Shown one piece after another: positions 33,362 through 39,787 of a DNA stretch of 43,621 nucleotides (position 1 is the stretch's first letter; each line of letters opens with the position of its first letter). This DNA is from a virus: the IMG/VR virus record IMGVR_UViG_3300048818_000069, positions 1-43,621 of that record; one strand, written 5' to 3'. The position numbers were made by a program, and so were the translations under genes. The notes under the pieces were generated by a model. It was given only the letters and a program-made list of their open reading frames with translations, was not told where the DNA came from and did not search any database.

Positions 33362-33381
33362 AAAAACAGGCCCCCCGGCCT
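33362..33381 (-). terminator. Rho-independent terminator in the control region
   Basis: On the minus strand AGGCC, loop GGGG, GGCCT, then GTTTTT (stem 33368-33372 with 33377-33381). It would stop minus-strand transcription entering from the right, before the late promoter. This makes the late genes an insulated unit or a target for antitermination. Confidence 0.65.
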
Positions 33382-33382
33382 T

Positions 33383-33400
33383 CGCTATTCGCGAATAGCG
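33383..33400. repeat. Perfect 18-bp palindrome
   Basis: CGCTATTCGCGAATAGCG is identical to its reverse complement. It sits two bases from the terminator stem, so on RNA it forms a tandem hairpin and on DNA a possible binding site for a dimeric protein. Confidence 0.95.
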
Positions 33401-33617
33401 GCCCCGCATTATGTAGGAAGTCGAAAAAATTGCCTCCAGCGCTTAACGTCAACCGCGAGCTTCTCCTATACCACGGTTAAAAGTACTTTTTTGCCCCTCC
33501 CTCCCCTCGCCCTATTGTCGCATATCGCACGGGTCTTGCGGCTCCGCTGCTAAGTGCTTGATGCGTATAGCAATGAGTAATGAGCGAAGTGAGTAATGCG
33601 AGGGTTACTCGCATAGA

Positions 33618-33701
33618 TATATGTGAGTAGCTATGTGGGTAGTGCGTAAGCCCTTGATTGCCATAGGATTAAAGGTCTAATTACTCATATACTCACATAT
33701 A
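33618..33701. repeat. 12-bp perfect inverted repeat with GAGTA core
   Basis: TATATGTGAGTA (33618-33629) and TACTCACATATA (33690-33701) are exact reverse complements separated by 60 bases. Each arm contains the GAGTA/TACTC element repeated elsewhere in the region, suggesting paired protein-binding sites. Confidence 0.9.
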
Positions 33702-33743
33702 ATCATGATAATTGCTATATGCGGGAGCGTGTATATATAAATA

Positions 33744-33767
33744 GTAAATACGTAAATACGTAAATGA
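33744..33767. repeat. Tandem 8-mers, iteron-like
   Basis: GTAAATAC, GTAAATAC, then GTAAATGA in direct tandem (33744-33767) within an A+T-rich stretch. Iteron-like or operator-like, just upstream of the plus-strand promoter. Confidence 0.85.
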
Positions 33768-33823
33768 CACGATACTAGGGGTTTTGAAAAACGTGATTTC
33801 GGCTGAGTAACCGAGTGATTCGC

Positions 33824-33852
33824 TTGACGCACATTAAATACTAATATATCGT
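33824..33852 (+). promoter_or_regulatory. Sigma-70-type promoter overlapped by a dyad
   Basis: -35 TTGACG (33824-33829), 17-base spacer, -10 TATCGT (33847-33852), upstream of the gene starting at 33886. A dyad AAATAC..TAATA..TATTA..GTATTT (33836-33864) covers the -10 and start site, as an operator would, so autoregulation by the first gene is possible. Confidence 0.55.
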
Positions 33853-33885
33853 ATTAATGTATTTACACTAAACTAGAGGTGATGT

Positions 33886-34188
33886 ATGAGCAGACAGTTA
33901 AAGAATACTGATCAAATTCAACATGCTGTGGGCGTCTACGCTGCGAACAAAGGCGAGTCTAAGCGGGATTTCTGCGAGCGTATCGGCATATCCGTATCCC
34001 TTTACTCAAAGATTTGCACATATAAAAGCGAATCGTATATTAAAGGGTATGCGTTAGGCGAAGCGCAGAGAGAAGCGCGAGACGCACGGGACGAGGTGGA
34101 GGGACGCATCGATAGGCTCAAATGGCTGAATGATCGCGCTGCGCAAAGGGCGCGGTGCAATGGCGACATCGACCCACTACTGAGGTAG
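33886..34188 (+). CDS. Helix-turn-helix-like DNA-binding protein, 100 aa
   Basis: ATG follows AGAGGTG at good spacing. Residues 8-50 (TDQIQHAVGVYAANKGESKRDFCERIGISVSLYSKICTYK) read as helix-turn-helix, with RDFCERIGISVSLYSKI as the turn and recognition helix. The rest is a basic/acidic coiled helix (EAQREARDARDEVEGRIDRL) ending GDIDPLLR. It is the first gene after the control region and may bind the dyad and repeats there as a regulator or origin protein. The HTH assignment rests on pattern only. Confidence 0.66.
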   Translation: MSRQLKNTDQIQHAVGVYAANKGESKRDFCERIGISVSLYSKICTYKSESYIKGYALGEAQREARDARDEVEGRIDRLKWLNDRAAQRARCNGDIDPLLR

Positions 34189-34195
34189 CCCTGAT

Positions 34196-34241
34196 TGTCA
34201 TGTGCAGACCAGCAAAACGCACATAATGACACTAATTGTCA
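34196..34241. promoter_or_regulatory. Inverted repeats upstream of the sigma-54-like promoter (possible enhancer sites)
   Basis: TGTCA (34196-34200), TGACA (34227-34231) and TGTCA (34237-34241) form a dyad TGACA-ctaat-TGTCA. A hairpin also joins ATGTGC (34200-34205) to GCACAT (34219-34224). These lie 30-75 bases before the sigma-54-like element; activators of such promoters usually bind farther upstream, so the role is uncertain. Confidence 0.4.
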
Positions 34242-34271
34242 CAATACGCTTATAACTCATTGATAATTGCT

Positions 34272-34287
34272 TGGCATGGCCCTTGCT
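34272..34287 (+). promoter_or_regulatory. Sigma-54 (RpoN)-type promoter
   Basis: TGGCATG-GCCC-TTGCT: GG at 34273-34274 and GC at 34285-34286 are exactly 12 apart, as at -24/-12. The match to the TGGCACG-N4-TTGCW consensus has one difference. The predicted start, near 34298, gives a short leader to the gene at 34325, which has an AAAGGA ribosome site. It would drive the small-gene operon. Confidence 0.65.
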
Positions 34288-34324
34288 TATCTGAGTAGTG
34301 AGACCAGCAACTAACCAAAGGACC

Positions 34325-34567
34325 ATGACCGTGCAAATATCTTTCGACCCTCTTACCTACCTAGACAATGGCGCAGCGTCTGACATGACCAATGCTACAG
34401 GCATCGCCCGCAAGGCTCGTGATGCCGCGTACAAGGCGCACATCGCCTCTCATGGTGCTGGCAGCGCGTACAGATTCGCGCTGGCCGGCCAATTGCGCAA
34501 GTACGAATCGTTCGGCATACCCGATGGCCGCGTGCGCACTGTGTACTATGTAGGCACGCAGTCATGA
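34325..34567 (+). CDS. Small hypothetical protein, 80 aa, first of the small-gene operon
   Basis: ATG 34325 follows AAAGGA. The protein reads MTVQISFDPLTYLDNGAASD, then a helix (ATGIARKARDAAYKAHIASHG), and ends FGIPDGRVRTVYYVGTQS. It is soluble with mixed charge and no family is recognised. It overlaps the next ATG by four bases. Confidence 0.68.
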   Translation: MTVQISFDPLTYLDNGAASDMTNATGIARKARDAAYKAHIASHGAGSAYRFALAGQLRKYESFGIPDGRVRTVYYVGTQS

Positions 34568-34694
34568 ACATTCGCACAATCTATCTACTGGCGCGCGCGC
34601 GCGCATCGACAAGGCGACACCCGCGGAGCACTACGAATTGCTCGAGGCATTGCGCGCCCTACACTTAACCGTCATTGAGGCATTGAGCATATGA
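34564..34694 (+). pseudogene. Small gene interrupted by a (GC)7 tract frameshift
   Basis: ATG 34564 (ATGA overlap with the upstream stop) encodes MNIRTIYLLARARA, then runs out of a sensible frame to a stop near 34668. Another frame, open across the same place, encodes IDKATPAEHYELLEALRALH and further sequence, and ends at TGA 34692-34694, which overlaps the next ATG. The shift falls in the seven-fold GC repeat at 34591-34604. One GC unit fewer would join both parts into a 42-residue protein. It is either a phase-variable gene, a true mutation or an assembly error. Confidence 0.7.
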
Positions 34695-34894
34695 CAATCT
34701 GGATTTTAACCCTTGTCCTTGTCATCGGTGGCAAGGACTCGGCGCACAAGGACGTGCACATAACGACGTTCGCCGTTGAGTCCGCGTGTCGCGCTGCGGC
34801 CGACGCTGCGAACAGTTGGACGCCTGCCGACGAAATACAGGCGCGCAATCAAATCGTGGTCGCGTACACTTGCGACAAAACTGAGATCAAATGA
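34691..34894 (+). CDS. Signal-peptide protein, 67 aa
   Basis: Starts MTIWILTLVLVIGGKDSAHK, a short hydrophobic export segment, then a small periplasmic domain (VHITTFAVESACRAAADAAN) with two Cys (SAC and YTCDK) likely to pair. ATGA overlaps link it to both neighbours. No family recognised. Confidence 0.66.
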   Translation: MTIWILTLVLVIGGKDSAHKDVHITTFAVESACRAAADAANSWTPADEIQARNQIVVAYTCDKTEIK

Positions 34895-35040
34895 CGCCGC
34901 TCCTACTCAAGCTGAAGAAGATGATACTTGCGCTCGAATATGAGCGGACGTTGTGCGACAGCAAAGACTTGGCCGACAAAATTTATGCGCTGCAATCGCT
35001 AGCGCTCGAGCTTACTTACTACACAAGGAAACGACAGTGA
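34891..35040 (+). CDS. Small helical protein, 49 aa
   Basis: Overlaps the previous stop (ATGA) and ends just inside the next start. The sequence MTPLLLKLKKMILALEYERT, then KDLADKIYALQSLALELTYY, is one Leu/Lys/Glu-rich amphipathic helix pair with a basic tail TRKRQ. Probably a real peptide and a likely protein-binding or coiled-coil partner; function unknown. Confidence 0.65.
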   Translation: MTPLLLKLKKMILALEYERTLCDSKDLADKIYALQSLALELTYYTRKRQ

Positions 35041-35369
35041 AACCCGACTATGAAATTGTGGACCTAGGCGTTGAATCGCCTGACTACTTCCAAGGTTTTG
35101 GCACGTCATACACGCCATTCGAGCATTGCACGTACGGCATCGGTGATACCGCCGAAGAGGCATACGATGACGCGCTCGAATCTGTCGCACAGTGCGAGGG
35201 TGCAGAACGCATCATGGCGCTGTTGCCCGAATCATGTGGCATCGATAACAGCGTGGACCATGTGGACCATGACTGCGCGCAGAATGGCGACGACACGGAA
35301 GACTTCGGCAATGATGACCGTGAGCCGTGCAACATGTTCTACCATGTCGGCATACGCTGGAACAACTAA
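35037..35369 (+). CDS. Acidic hypothetical protein, 110 aa
   Basis: GTG 35037 with AAGGAAA spaced six bases upstream; the frame is open further back, but that is the preceding gene's shadow. The sequence includes DLGVESPDYFQGFGTSYTPF and a helix TAEEAYDDALESVAQCEG. A very acidic, Asp/His-rich segment follows (DNSVDHVDHDCAQNGDDTED), and the protein ends PCNMFYHVGIRWNN. The acidity might mimic DNA or bind metal. Similar Y-D-D-A-L-E-S/A proteins occur in many phages without function. Confidence 0.7.
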   Translation: MKPDYEIVDLGVESPDYFQGFGTSYTPFEHCTYGIGDTAEEAYDDALESVAQCEGAERIMALLPESCGIDNSVDHVDHDCAQNGDDTEDFGNDDREPCNMFYHVGIRWNN

Positions 35370-35370
35370 C

Positions 35371-35571
35371 ATGAAACCCACAAGCGAAAATCTACTGTAC
35401 GCATGCGCCGTGTCAGTGATATCCGAGCGCGCTGATTATCACTGCCGCACCCTGTCGCGTGCCCGTATGCGCGCCGGCCCAACGAAACGCGGGCACGTGC
35501 ACTGGGTATCGGCCGCCATTAACAGCATGGCCGAGCGTGGAACTGGCGACAAGATTGGATACGTCTACTAA
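35371..35571 (+). CDS. Basic hypothetical protein, 66 aa
   Basis: ATG 35371, one base after the previous stop. The sequence starts MKPTSENLLYACAVSVISER and continues ADYHCRTLSRARMRAGPTKR, then GHVHWVSAAINSMAER. It is positively charged with two Cys and several His, so nucleic-acid binding is conceivable. No family recognised. Confidence 0.65.
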   Translation: MKPTSENLLYACAVSVISERADYHCRTLSRARMRAGPTKRGHVHWVSAAINSMAERGTGDKIGYVY

Positions 35572-35585
35572 CGGAGCAATTGACC

Positions 35586-35759
35586 ATGACCCCGATATAC
35601 GAATCATCGGAACAGGTGTTCGAGCGCGAATTTGACGCGCGACGCGTTGAACGCGAACGAATCGCGATGGCCGAAGCGCGAATCGAAGTGACGGAATACC
35701 TTGACGCGGCGGACATCGTACGTTATTTTCCGCATCTCAATAGGAGCACCACGGCATGA
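35586..35759 (+). CDS. Helical hypothetical protein, 57 aa
   Basis: ATG 35586 after ACGGAGC. A charged helix (VFEREFDARRVERERIAMAE) carries on through ARIEVTEYLDAADIVRYF. The stop and next ATG overlap (ATGA). The highly charged Arg/Glu helix suggests a coiled coil. Function unknown. Confidence 0.66.
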   Translation: MTPIYESSEQVFEREFDARRVERERIAMAEARIEVTEYLDAADIVRYFPHLNRSTTA

Positions 35760-36031
35760 GTTTCCACGGCAAAATGCGGCCCGAACATTTCGACGCACTG
35801 CGCGCAGCGTCCCTTGGTTGGCTGTCACGATATCCGCCGCGCTACTACAGCGCGCGCGGGCTCGGCGCCGAGCGTCATCGGTGGGATATGTTTCACCACG
35901 CTAACGCGTGCATCCTGCCGCCTGAGCAATGCCTAGTCACGGCGCTGTACAAGTATCTCGACGATTCGCACATTGACACAGCGCTGCGCTATATCGTGCG
36001 CACCGAATCAAGCGGAGGCACCACGGCATGA
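35756..36031 (+). CDS. Hypothetical protein, 91 aa
   Basis: Starts MSFHGKMRPEHFDALRAASL, continues ARGLGAERHRWDMFHHANAC, then PPEQCLVTALYKYLDDSHID. That is a mainly helical, His- and Arg-rich small domain. A similar H-x-R-x-x-W-D-x-F pattern occurs in other phage operons. Function unknown. ATGA overlaps at both ends. Confidence 0.68.
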   Translation: MSFHGKMRPEHFDALRAASLGWLSRYPPRYYSARGLGAERHRWDMFHHANACILPPEQCLVTALYKYLDDSHIDTALRYIVRTESSGGTTA

Positions 36032-36315
36032 GCACCATACCTAAACTCTACATAGCAGACTCAAGCGAGCTTGAGGCATTGCGCACGCTGTGCCGCTATG
36101 AAACGCATGGTGGGTACACTTGGGCCGCTGTGATGTCAGACGGCGAGCTTATGTGCGTGCCCTGCCTGCGGGCGAACTATCGTCAAGTGTTTCGCGCGAC
36201 GCGTGAGCATTCGCGTAGTGGCTGGGCGCTCGATGGCTATACAAACAGCGGCAATGCGGACTCGGCAGAGTCTTGCTGTAATTGCAATGAACTATTGTGG
36301 GGTGATCGGTCATGA
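36028..36315 (+). CDS. Cys-rich, possibly zinc-binding protein, 95 aa
   Basis: Starts MSTIPKLYIADSSELEALRT. It has Cys at LCRYET, the pair CVPCLRANY, and the cluster SCCNCNELLW near the C-terminus. The two C-x-x-C-like pairs could hold zinc. Function unknown. Coupled to neighbours by four-base overlaps. Confidence 0.68.
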   Translation: MSTIPKLYIADSSELEALRTLCRYETHGGYTWAAVMSDGELMCVPCLRANYRQVFRATREHSRSGWALDGYTNSGNADSAESCCNCNELLWGDRS

Positions 36316-36521
36316 GCAATCGATCAAAATGGGCTTGTCCACACTGCGGCAGTCAGAACGTACAGATATCATTGCCGACATGGTACACAGAATCGGCGGA
36401 CTTTACGCTTACGCTGGTCGATACTAACACCGAAGCGGAAGTGCTTTGGTACTGGTGCCCGGACTGCGAGCAGACTGACGATGGCGAACCAACGCGGACG
36501 GATCCGCTTGAGGACGCATGA
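36312..36521 (+). CDS. Small zinc-ribbon protein, 69 aa
   Basis: N-terminal WACPHCGSQNVQIS gives the first C-x-x-C and YWCPDCEQTDDG the second, 40 residues later, a typical zinc ribbon. The strands between (VQISLPTWYTESADFTLTLVD) fit the fold. Such ribbons bind nucleic acids or proteins. Four-base overlaps on both sides. Confidence 0.74.
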   Translation: MSNRSKWACPHCGSQNVQISLPTWYTESADFTLTLVDTNTEAEVLWYWCPDCEQTDDGEPTRTDPLEDA

Positions 36522-36742
36522 ACGTTTCCGCCTACTATCTAGCGTGCGGGTATGTCCAGCGCCGTGAGCCGAAACACTGGCCGGGAATTCAGGTAACGCT
36601 ATGGCGCGAGCTTGGCACATACCACGTGCGCGCTCATGACTTCCGCCAGCATGCGCGCATTTTTTGGGACTCGTTCGCCACACTCAAAGACGCACGCAAG
36701 CGATTTGCCGCAGCCGTGAACGTAAAGAGGGACACAGTATGA
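36518..36742 (+). CDS. Hypothetical protein, 74 aa
   Basis: Starts MNVSAYYLACGYVQRREPKH and continues ELGTYHVRAHDFRQHARIFW, then FATLKDARKRFAAAVNVKRD. It is basic with many aromatic and His residues, a beta sheet followed by a helix. Overlaps the next ATG. No family recognised. Confidence 0.65.
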   Translation: MNVSAYYLACGYVQRREPKHWPGIQVTLWRELGTYHVRAHDFRQHARIFWDSFATLKDARKRFAAAVNVKRDTV

Positions 36743-37026
36743 CCAGCGACCTATCATTGATGACGCAGAGCATATGGGACGCACTGACGCCAGACCAGCG
36801 CGCAGCGCGACGCGATAACGCGTACTTACTCGCGCAGCTTACTGGCCTAGAAGGGTGGCGCGTCGAAGTAGTGGACCATGATGGCGCGCGGCGCCGATTC
36901 ATTGTCGGCCGCTCTACAGGGTGGCGCCCGTGTCACATCGAAGTGAAGAAGCGCACCAGCATGGGCGGCGGCGCCGCCGACAGTCGCGGGTATCAGTCAG
37001 TTACCAAAATTGAGAGGGTCCGCTAA
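36739..37026 (+). CDS. Hypothetical protein, 95 aa
   Basis: ATG 36739 gives MTSDLSLMTQSIWDALTPDQ; the upstream part of the frame is shadow. A strand pattern follows (GWRVEVVDHDGARRRFIVG) with a His/Lys-rich HIEVKKRTSMGGGAAD. Its pattern recalls small phage proteins of this operon type. Ends on the next start (TAATG). Confidence 0.67.
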   Translation: MTSDLSLMTQSIWDALTPDQRAARRDNAYLLAQLTGLEGWRVEVVDHDGARRRFIVGRSTGWRPCHIEVKKRTSMGGGAADSRGYQSVTKIERVR

Positions 37027-37472
37027 TGAGCACAGCAACCGAAACCGTGGACAAAATTCTGGCCGATGCCAAGGTGCGCTTTACTGTCGCTGGTGGGAAT
37101 CTAACAAAGCGCGATGATTGGAAGTGTTACGCATGGGGCGTAAACCTTCACAAAGAGGACGGAACGGGGTTTGACACGTCATACTATACGGGTACGGCGC
37201 ACGTCGAACCGCAAAAGAACTGGCAAAAGCGACTGGATTTTAAAGCCGTACCCAAGGCGCCCAACGCGGCGGACGTTCTTTATTGCCTGCTATCGGATGG
37301 CCGCGCGAGCGATCAGTCATTCGATGACTGGTGCGGCGATCTAGGCGAGAGTAATGACAGCATGAAAGCATTGGCGACGTATCAGGCATGTTGCAAGACT
37401 AGCAAACAGTTGCGCAGCGTATTCACTTCACACGAATTGGCGGCGCTCGAAACCGCGCTACAGGACTTCTAA
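37026..37472 (+). CDS. Hypothetical protein, 148 aa
   Basis: Starts MSTATETVDKILADAKVRFT; the centre is WKCYAWGVNLHKEDGTGFDT, then a helical C-terminal half (NAADVLYCLLSDGRASDQSF, MKALATYQACCKTSKQLR). An almost identical architecture (strand core with WxCxxW, then a helical D-V-L-x-x-L-L-x-D segment) is seen in phage proteins of unknown role. Four bases separate its stop from the next start. Confidence 0.72.
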   Translation: MSTATETVDKILADAKVRFTVAGGNLTKRDDWKCYAWGVNLHKEDGTGFDTSYYTGTAHVEPQKNWQKRLDFKAVPKAPNAADVLYCLLSDGRASDQSFDDWCGDLGESNDSMKALATYQACCKTSKQLRSVFTSHELAALETALQDF

Positions 37473-37474
37473 CC

Positions 37475-38488
37475 ATGAAAAAAGTATTTTCACCCGCATC
37501 GATGGTCGCCCATGTGTGGGCGCAACAGGATCAGAGCGAAGGGCGCAACGCGGGCCGCACGTTTTGGTTCGACGGCCCGACAATCTACAGCTATCGCACA
37601 CCCATAGCGCGATTCGTTCAAGGACGCAGCGGCCCGGTAGTATTGATCGGCGCCGAGCGGTACTCACCATCGACAGGTAAGCAGCTATATCACGTTGCTC
37701 GCGCGGTAACGCATCTTGTATCGTTCACTGTGCCGTGCATTGCGTTCGGCGCATCGCAGGGTCGCTACAGCGAATCGCACGCTAGCAATGATGCGCATGC
37801 GCTCGAACAGGCGCACGTGGTAAACATGGCATCGTTCCGCGAAGCGTATGACACAGAGTGCGGGCGCTTGCAGCGCGCGACGCGTGACTGGCCTGCGGGT
37901 AACATCCTTGCGCGGCTCAATGACTTGGCAATGGCGCCCAGTACGTATGCGGACGTTTTCGGACTCGCGCAGCCGACCTATGACACAGCGGCCGACGCGT
38001 TCCGCATCAATGAGGCTCGCAATACGCCCGCACGTGTCAAGTCTCGAGCGGCTCGCGCAGTGCGCGCCGCCAGGTGGCAACGTCGGCGCGCGATAGTGGA
38101 GCGAGCACGCGCAGCGGCGCTAGCGATTGAAGACGCGGGCCTTATCGCGCAGTGGCGCGCGGGCGAGCAAATGATGCGCAGTGAGTACCGCGCAAACCAT
38201 GTGTCCGACGAACATGGCGGCGCGATGGTACGCGTGCGCGATGGCAAGATAGAAACGTCATGGGGTGTGAACGATATAGACGTGACACTCGGCCTGACCA
38301 TGGCGCGGGTGTACCTACGCGGCGGCGCTGATGCGGCGGCGCTGGTAGGCCGCACCATAGGCCCGTTCACTGTCGGCAGTGTCGATGCGGATTGGCTGCG
38401 CGTCGGTTGCCATCGGTTTCACCGATCAGAGCTTGAGCGATTTTGCAAGGACAATGCTCTGCACACATACAAGGGTACTAATATATGA
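37475..38488 (+). CDS. Hypothetical protein, 337 aa, longest of the small-gene operon
   Basis: The N-terminal segment VAHVWAQQDQSEGRNAGRTF is followed by WFDGPTIYSYRTPIARFV. The middle is helical and Arg/Ala-rich (about residues 150-210, including SRAARAVRAARWQRRRAIVE). The C-terminal part ends in DADWLRVGCHRFHRSELERF. The VAHVWAQQ/SYRTPIARF/VGCHRF pattern recurs in many phage proteins of unknown function. It is probably nucleic-acid binding by its charge. A four-base overlap leads to the next gene. Confidence 0.73.
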   Translation: MKKVFSPASMVAHVWAQQDQSEGRNAGRTFWFDGPTIYSYRTPIARFVQGRSGPVVLIGAERYSPSTGKQLYHVARAVTHLVSFTVPCIAFGASQGRYSESHASNDAHALEQAHVVNMASFREAYDTECGRLQRATRDWPAGNILARLNDLAMAPSTYADVFGLAQPTYDTAADAFRINEARNTPARVKSRAARAVRAARWQRRRAIVERARAAALAIEDAGLIAQWRAGEQMMRSEYRANHVSDEHGGAMVRVRDGKIETSWGVNDIDVTLGLTMARVYLRGGADAAALVGRTIGPFTVGSVDADWLRVGCHRFHRSELERFCKDNALHTYKGTNI

Positions 38489-38619
38489 AATGGTTAAAAC
38501 GGTTTTTCAAACCTTTTCCAAAAGGATGCTTTGTAAAGGGACACTTTCAATGGCCGGACGCGCGCTCCGTCACCGTGCGCCTACGCTTTACCAAAGATAT
38601 AAGGATACCAAGAGTATGA
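38485..38619 (+). CDS. Small basic protein, 44 aa
   Basis: MKWLKRFFKPFPKGCFVKGH, then QWPDARSVTVRLRFTKDIRI, ending PRV. It is strongly basic, with an aromatic amphipathic N-terminal helix that resembles membrane-binding or antimicrobial-type peptides. ATGA overlaps at both ends make it part of the chain of genes. Function unknown. Confidence 0.62.
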   Translation: MKWLKRFFKPFPKGCFVKGHFQWPDARSVTVRLRFTKDIRIPRV

Positions 38620-38774
38620 CTTCCAAAACCCTCAAGCTACTGGCCGCTAACGTCAACGTGCGCGTGGTCACCCCGCTCGCACTGGTGCTCTTGCTGGTGC
38701 TCAGCGGCTGCGCCACGTGCCCAAGGCATGACGCAGCAGGCGAGCACAATTGCCGATATTGGATCGGTCGATGA
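38616..38774 (+). CDS. Small lipoprotein, 52 aa
   Basis: Signal peptide with hydrophobic core (TPLALVLLLVLSGC) and perfect lipobox L-S-G-C. The mature part is only about 20 residues (CATCPRHDAAGEHNCRYWIG), with three Cys and two His. It is followed by a second lipoprotein four bases later (ATGA). Possible envelope roles are exclusion or host-membrane alteration; inferred. Confidence 0.75.
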   Translation: MTSKTLKLLAANVNVRVVTPLALVLLLVLSGCATCPRHDAAGEHNCRYWIGR

Positions 38775-38983
38775 AAGTCGCGGCGCTGCTGATCCTTGCT
38801 TTGCTTGTGTCCTTTATCAGTGGATTGCTCAGCGGTTGCGCTACCGTGCCCGGTAGGCTGACCGAGGGCGCGCTGATGCGCGGGTACGATGCGACCGCGC
38901 GGCTCAACGTCAAGCAACAGGCACAAGCGCAATGGGTTTTCAAACCGGATCGCTTCAGTTATTATGGAGACTTCAAACTATGA
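38771..38983 (+). CDS. Second small lipoprotein, 70 aa
   Basis: MKVAALLILALLVSFISGLL, then S-G-C gives a clear lipobox, with the mature start CATVPGRLTEGALMRGYDAT and end WVFKPDRFSYYGDFKL. ATGA overlaps connect it to both neighbours. An in-frame ATG at 38750 is shadow. It is not a spanin, because no i-spanin is paired with it and the mature part is not Pro-rich. Confidence 0.75.
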   Translation: MKVAALLILALLVSFISGLLSGCATVPGRLTEGALMRGYDATARLNVKQQAQAQWVFKPDRFSYYGDFKL

Positions 38984-39189
38984 CAGACAGCAGCAACAAT
39001 TTGCTCGACGTTCTACAAGAGCGCAGAAAGGACTTTGCCCTTCGTGCGCTGATCGATGCGGCCGAGTCCGCGTATGCCAGGATGCGGGCCGAGCATACGC
39101 CAGACGCGTTGTATTGGCAGGCACACTTTAAGCAAAAGCTCTTTGAGCTGCGCAAAGAGCTGGCCGAAGTCGAATCGAGCGCGGCATGA
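38980..39189 (+). CDS. Hypothetical helical protein, 69 aa
   Basis: ATG 38980 gives MTDSSNNLLDVLQERRKDFA, then LRALIDAAESAYARMRAEHT and a second helix KQKLFELRKELAEVESSAA. Mostly charged helix; a helical bundle is likely. Four-base overlap with the lipoprotein. Confidence 0.67.
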   Translation: MTDSSNNLLDVLQERRKDFALRALIDAAESAYARMRAEHTPDALYWQAHFKQKLFELRKELAEVESSAA

Positions 39190-39383
39190 GCATCGAGACA
39201 ATGACCGAGCGACTCGCCGCAGCCAAGCGCAATCAATCGCGCCTTACGCCGAGGGCCGGCGCGTGGTGGCAGCTTGAGGCGCGCGTGTCGTATCTCACTA
39301 AGGCGCTGGCAGCGGCCAAGCTTGAGGCTACGCAGCCGTACGATCCGCTAGAACAGACGCTGCCCTACACGGCTATCCCATGA
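39186..39383 (+). CDS. Hypothetical helical protein, 65 aa
   Basis: MSIETMTERLAAAKRNQSRL, then WWQLEARVSYLTKALAAAKL: helix-turn-helix-shaped coiled protein with a Pro-containing tail (PYDPLEQTLPYTAIP). Resembles its upstream neighbour in composition. Function unknown. Confidence 0.66.
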   Translation: MSIETMTERLAAAKRNQSRLTPRAGAWWQLEARVSYLTKALAAAKLEATQPYDPLEQTLPYTAIP

Positions 39384-39574
39384 GCGCCGGCCCTCTCACT
39401 GCGCGGTATTGGGCCGATCAGTGCCACATGGTCGATATGGGCGCACCGGACTATTTCACGTACTACTCCAAACGGCCCGAACGGCTATTCGCGCAAGCGC
39501 CGCCGCTCGATCTAGTAGCGTTGGGCGCGGCGCTTGACCACGACACAACAGACGCGTATAAGGACAACCTATGA
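39380..39574 (+). CDS. Hypothetical protein, 64 aa
   Basis: MSAGPLTARYWADQCHMVDM, then APDYFTYYSKRPERLFAQAP and a helix PLDLVALGAALDHDTTDAYK. Aromatic-rich and probably soluble. Four-base overlaps at both ends. Function unknown. Confidence 0.65.
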   Translation: MSAGPLTARYWADQCHMVDMGAPDYFTYYSKRPERLFAQAPPLDLVALGAALDHDTTDAYKDNL

Positions 39575-39786
39575 AATGCAATCAATGCGAGATGCTCTCA
39601 ATCAACGGCGTGGCCTGTCATGAGCACGGGTGCCCGAACGCCAACAAGGTGTGGCGTGACGGCGAATGGGTGCGCGAGTATGAATGCCCGGAGTGCGGCC
39701 AGACGTACCTCGAGCGCTCTGAGGCAAACGATTGCTGCAATGACATGGACTGGGCCGACCGGGATTACTACGCCGATGACACCTAG
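39571..39786 (+). CDS. Cys-rich zinc-binding protein, 71 aa
   Basis: Cys pairs are at MKCNQCEML, VACHEHGCPN and YECPECGQTY, with DCCNDMDW later. The first group makes a C-x-x-C + C-x-x-x-x-C site and the second a C-x-x-C zinc ribbon (ECPECG). Likely zinc-binding and possibly nucleic-acid binding. The acidic C-terminus ends DWADRDYYADDT. Confidence 0.73.
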   Translation: MKCNQCEMLSINGVACHEHGCPNANKVWRDGEWVREYECPECGQTYLERSEANDCCNDMDWADRDYYADDT

Positions 39787-39787
39787 A

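Larger units (their letters stand above)
33272..33885. other. Gene-free divergent control region, candidate origin
   Basis: This 614-base stretch between the minus-strand late genes and plus-strand small genes holds no believable gene. Its right two thirds are clearly A+T richer than the flanks. It carries promoters facing both ways, an intrinsic terminator, an 18-bp palindrome, a 12-bp inverted repeat, three tandem 8-mers and five GAGTAA/TTACTC copies (33575, 33591, 33605, 33681, 33805). This looks like a transcription switch point and possibly the replication origin. Confidence 0.7.

Noticed and set aside
33206-33553. Plus-strand frame across the control region
   Set aside because: Overlaps the membrane-protein gene, lacks a ribosome site, and its composition is not protein-like.
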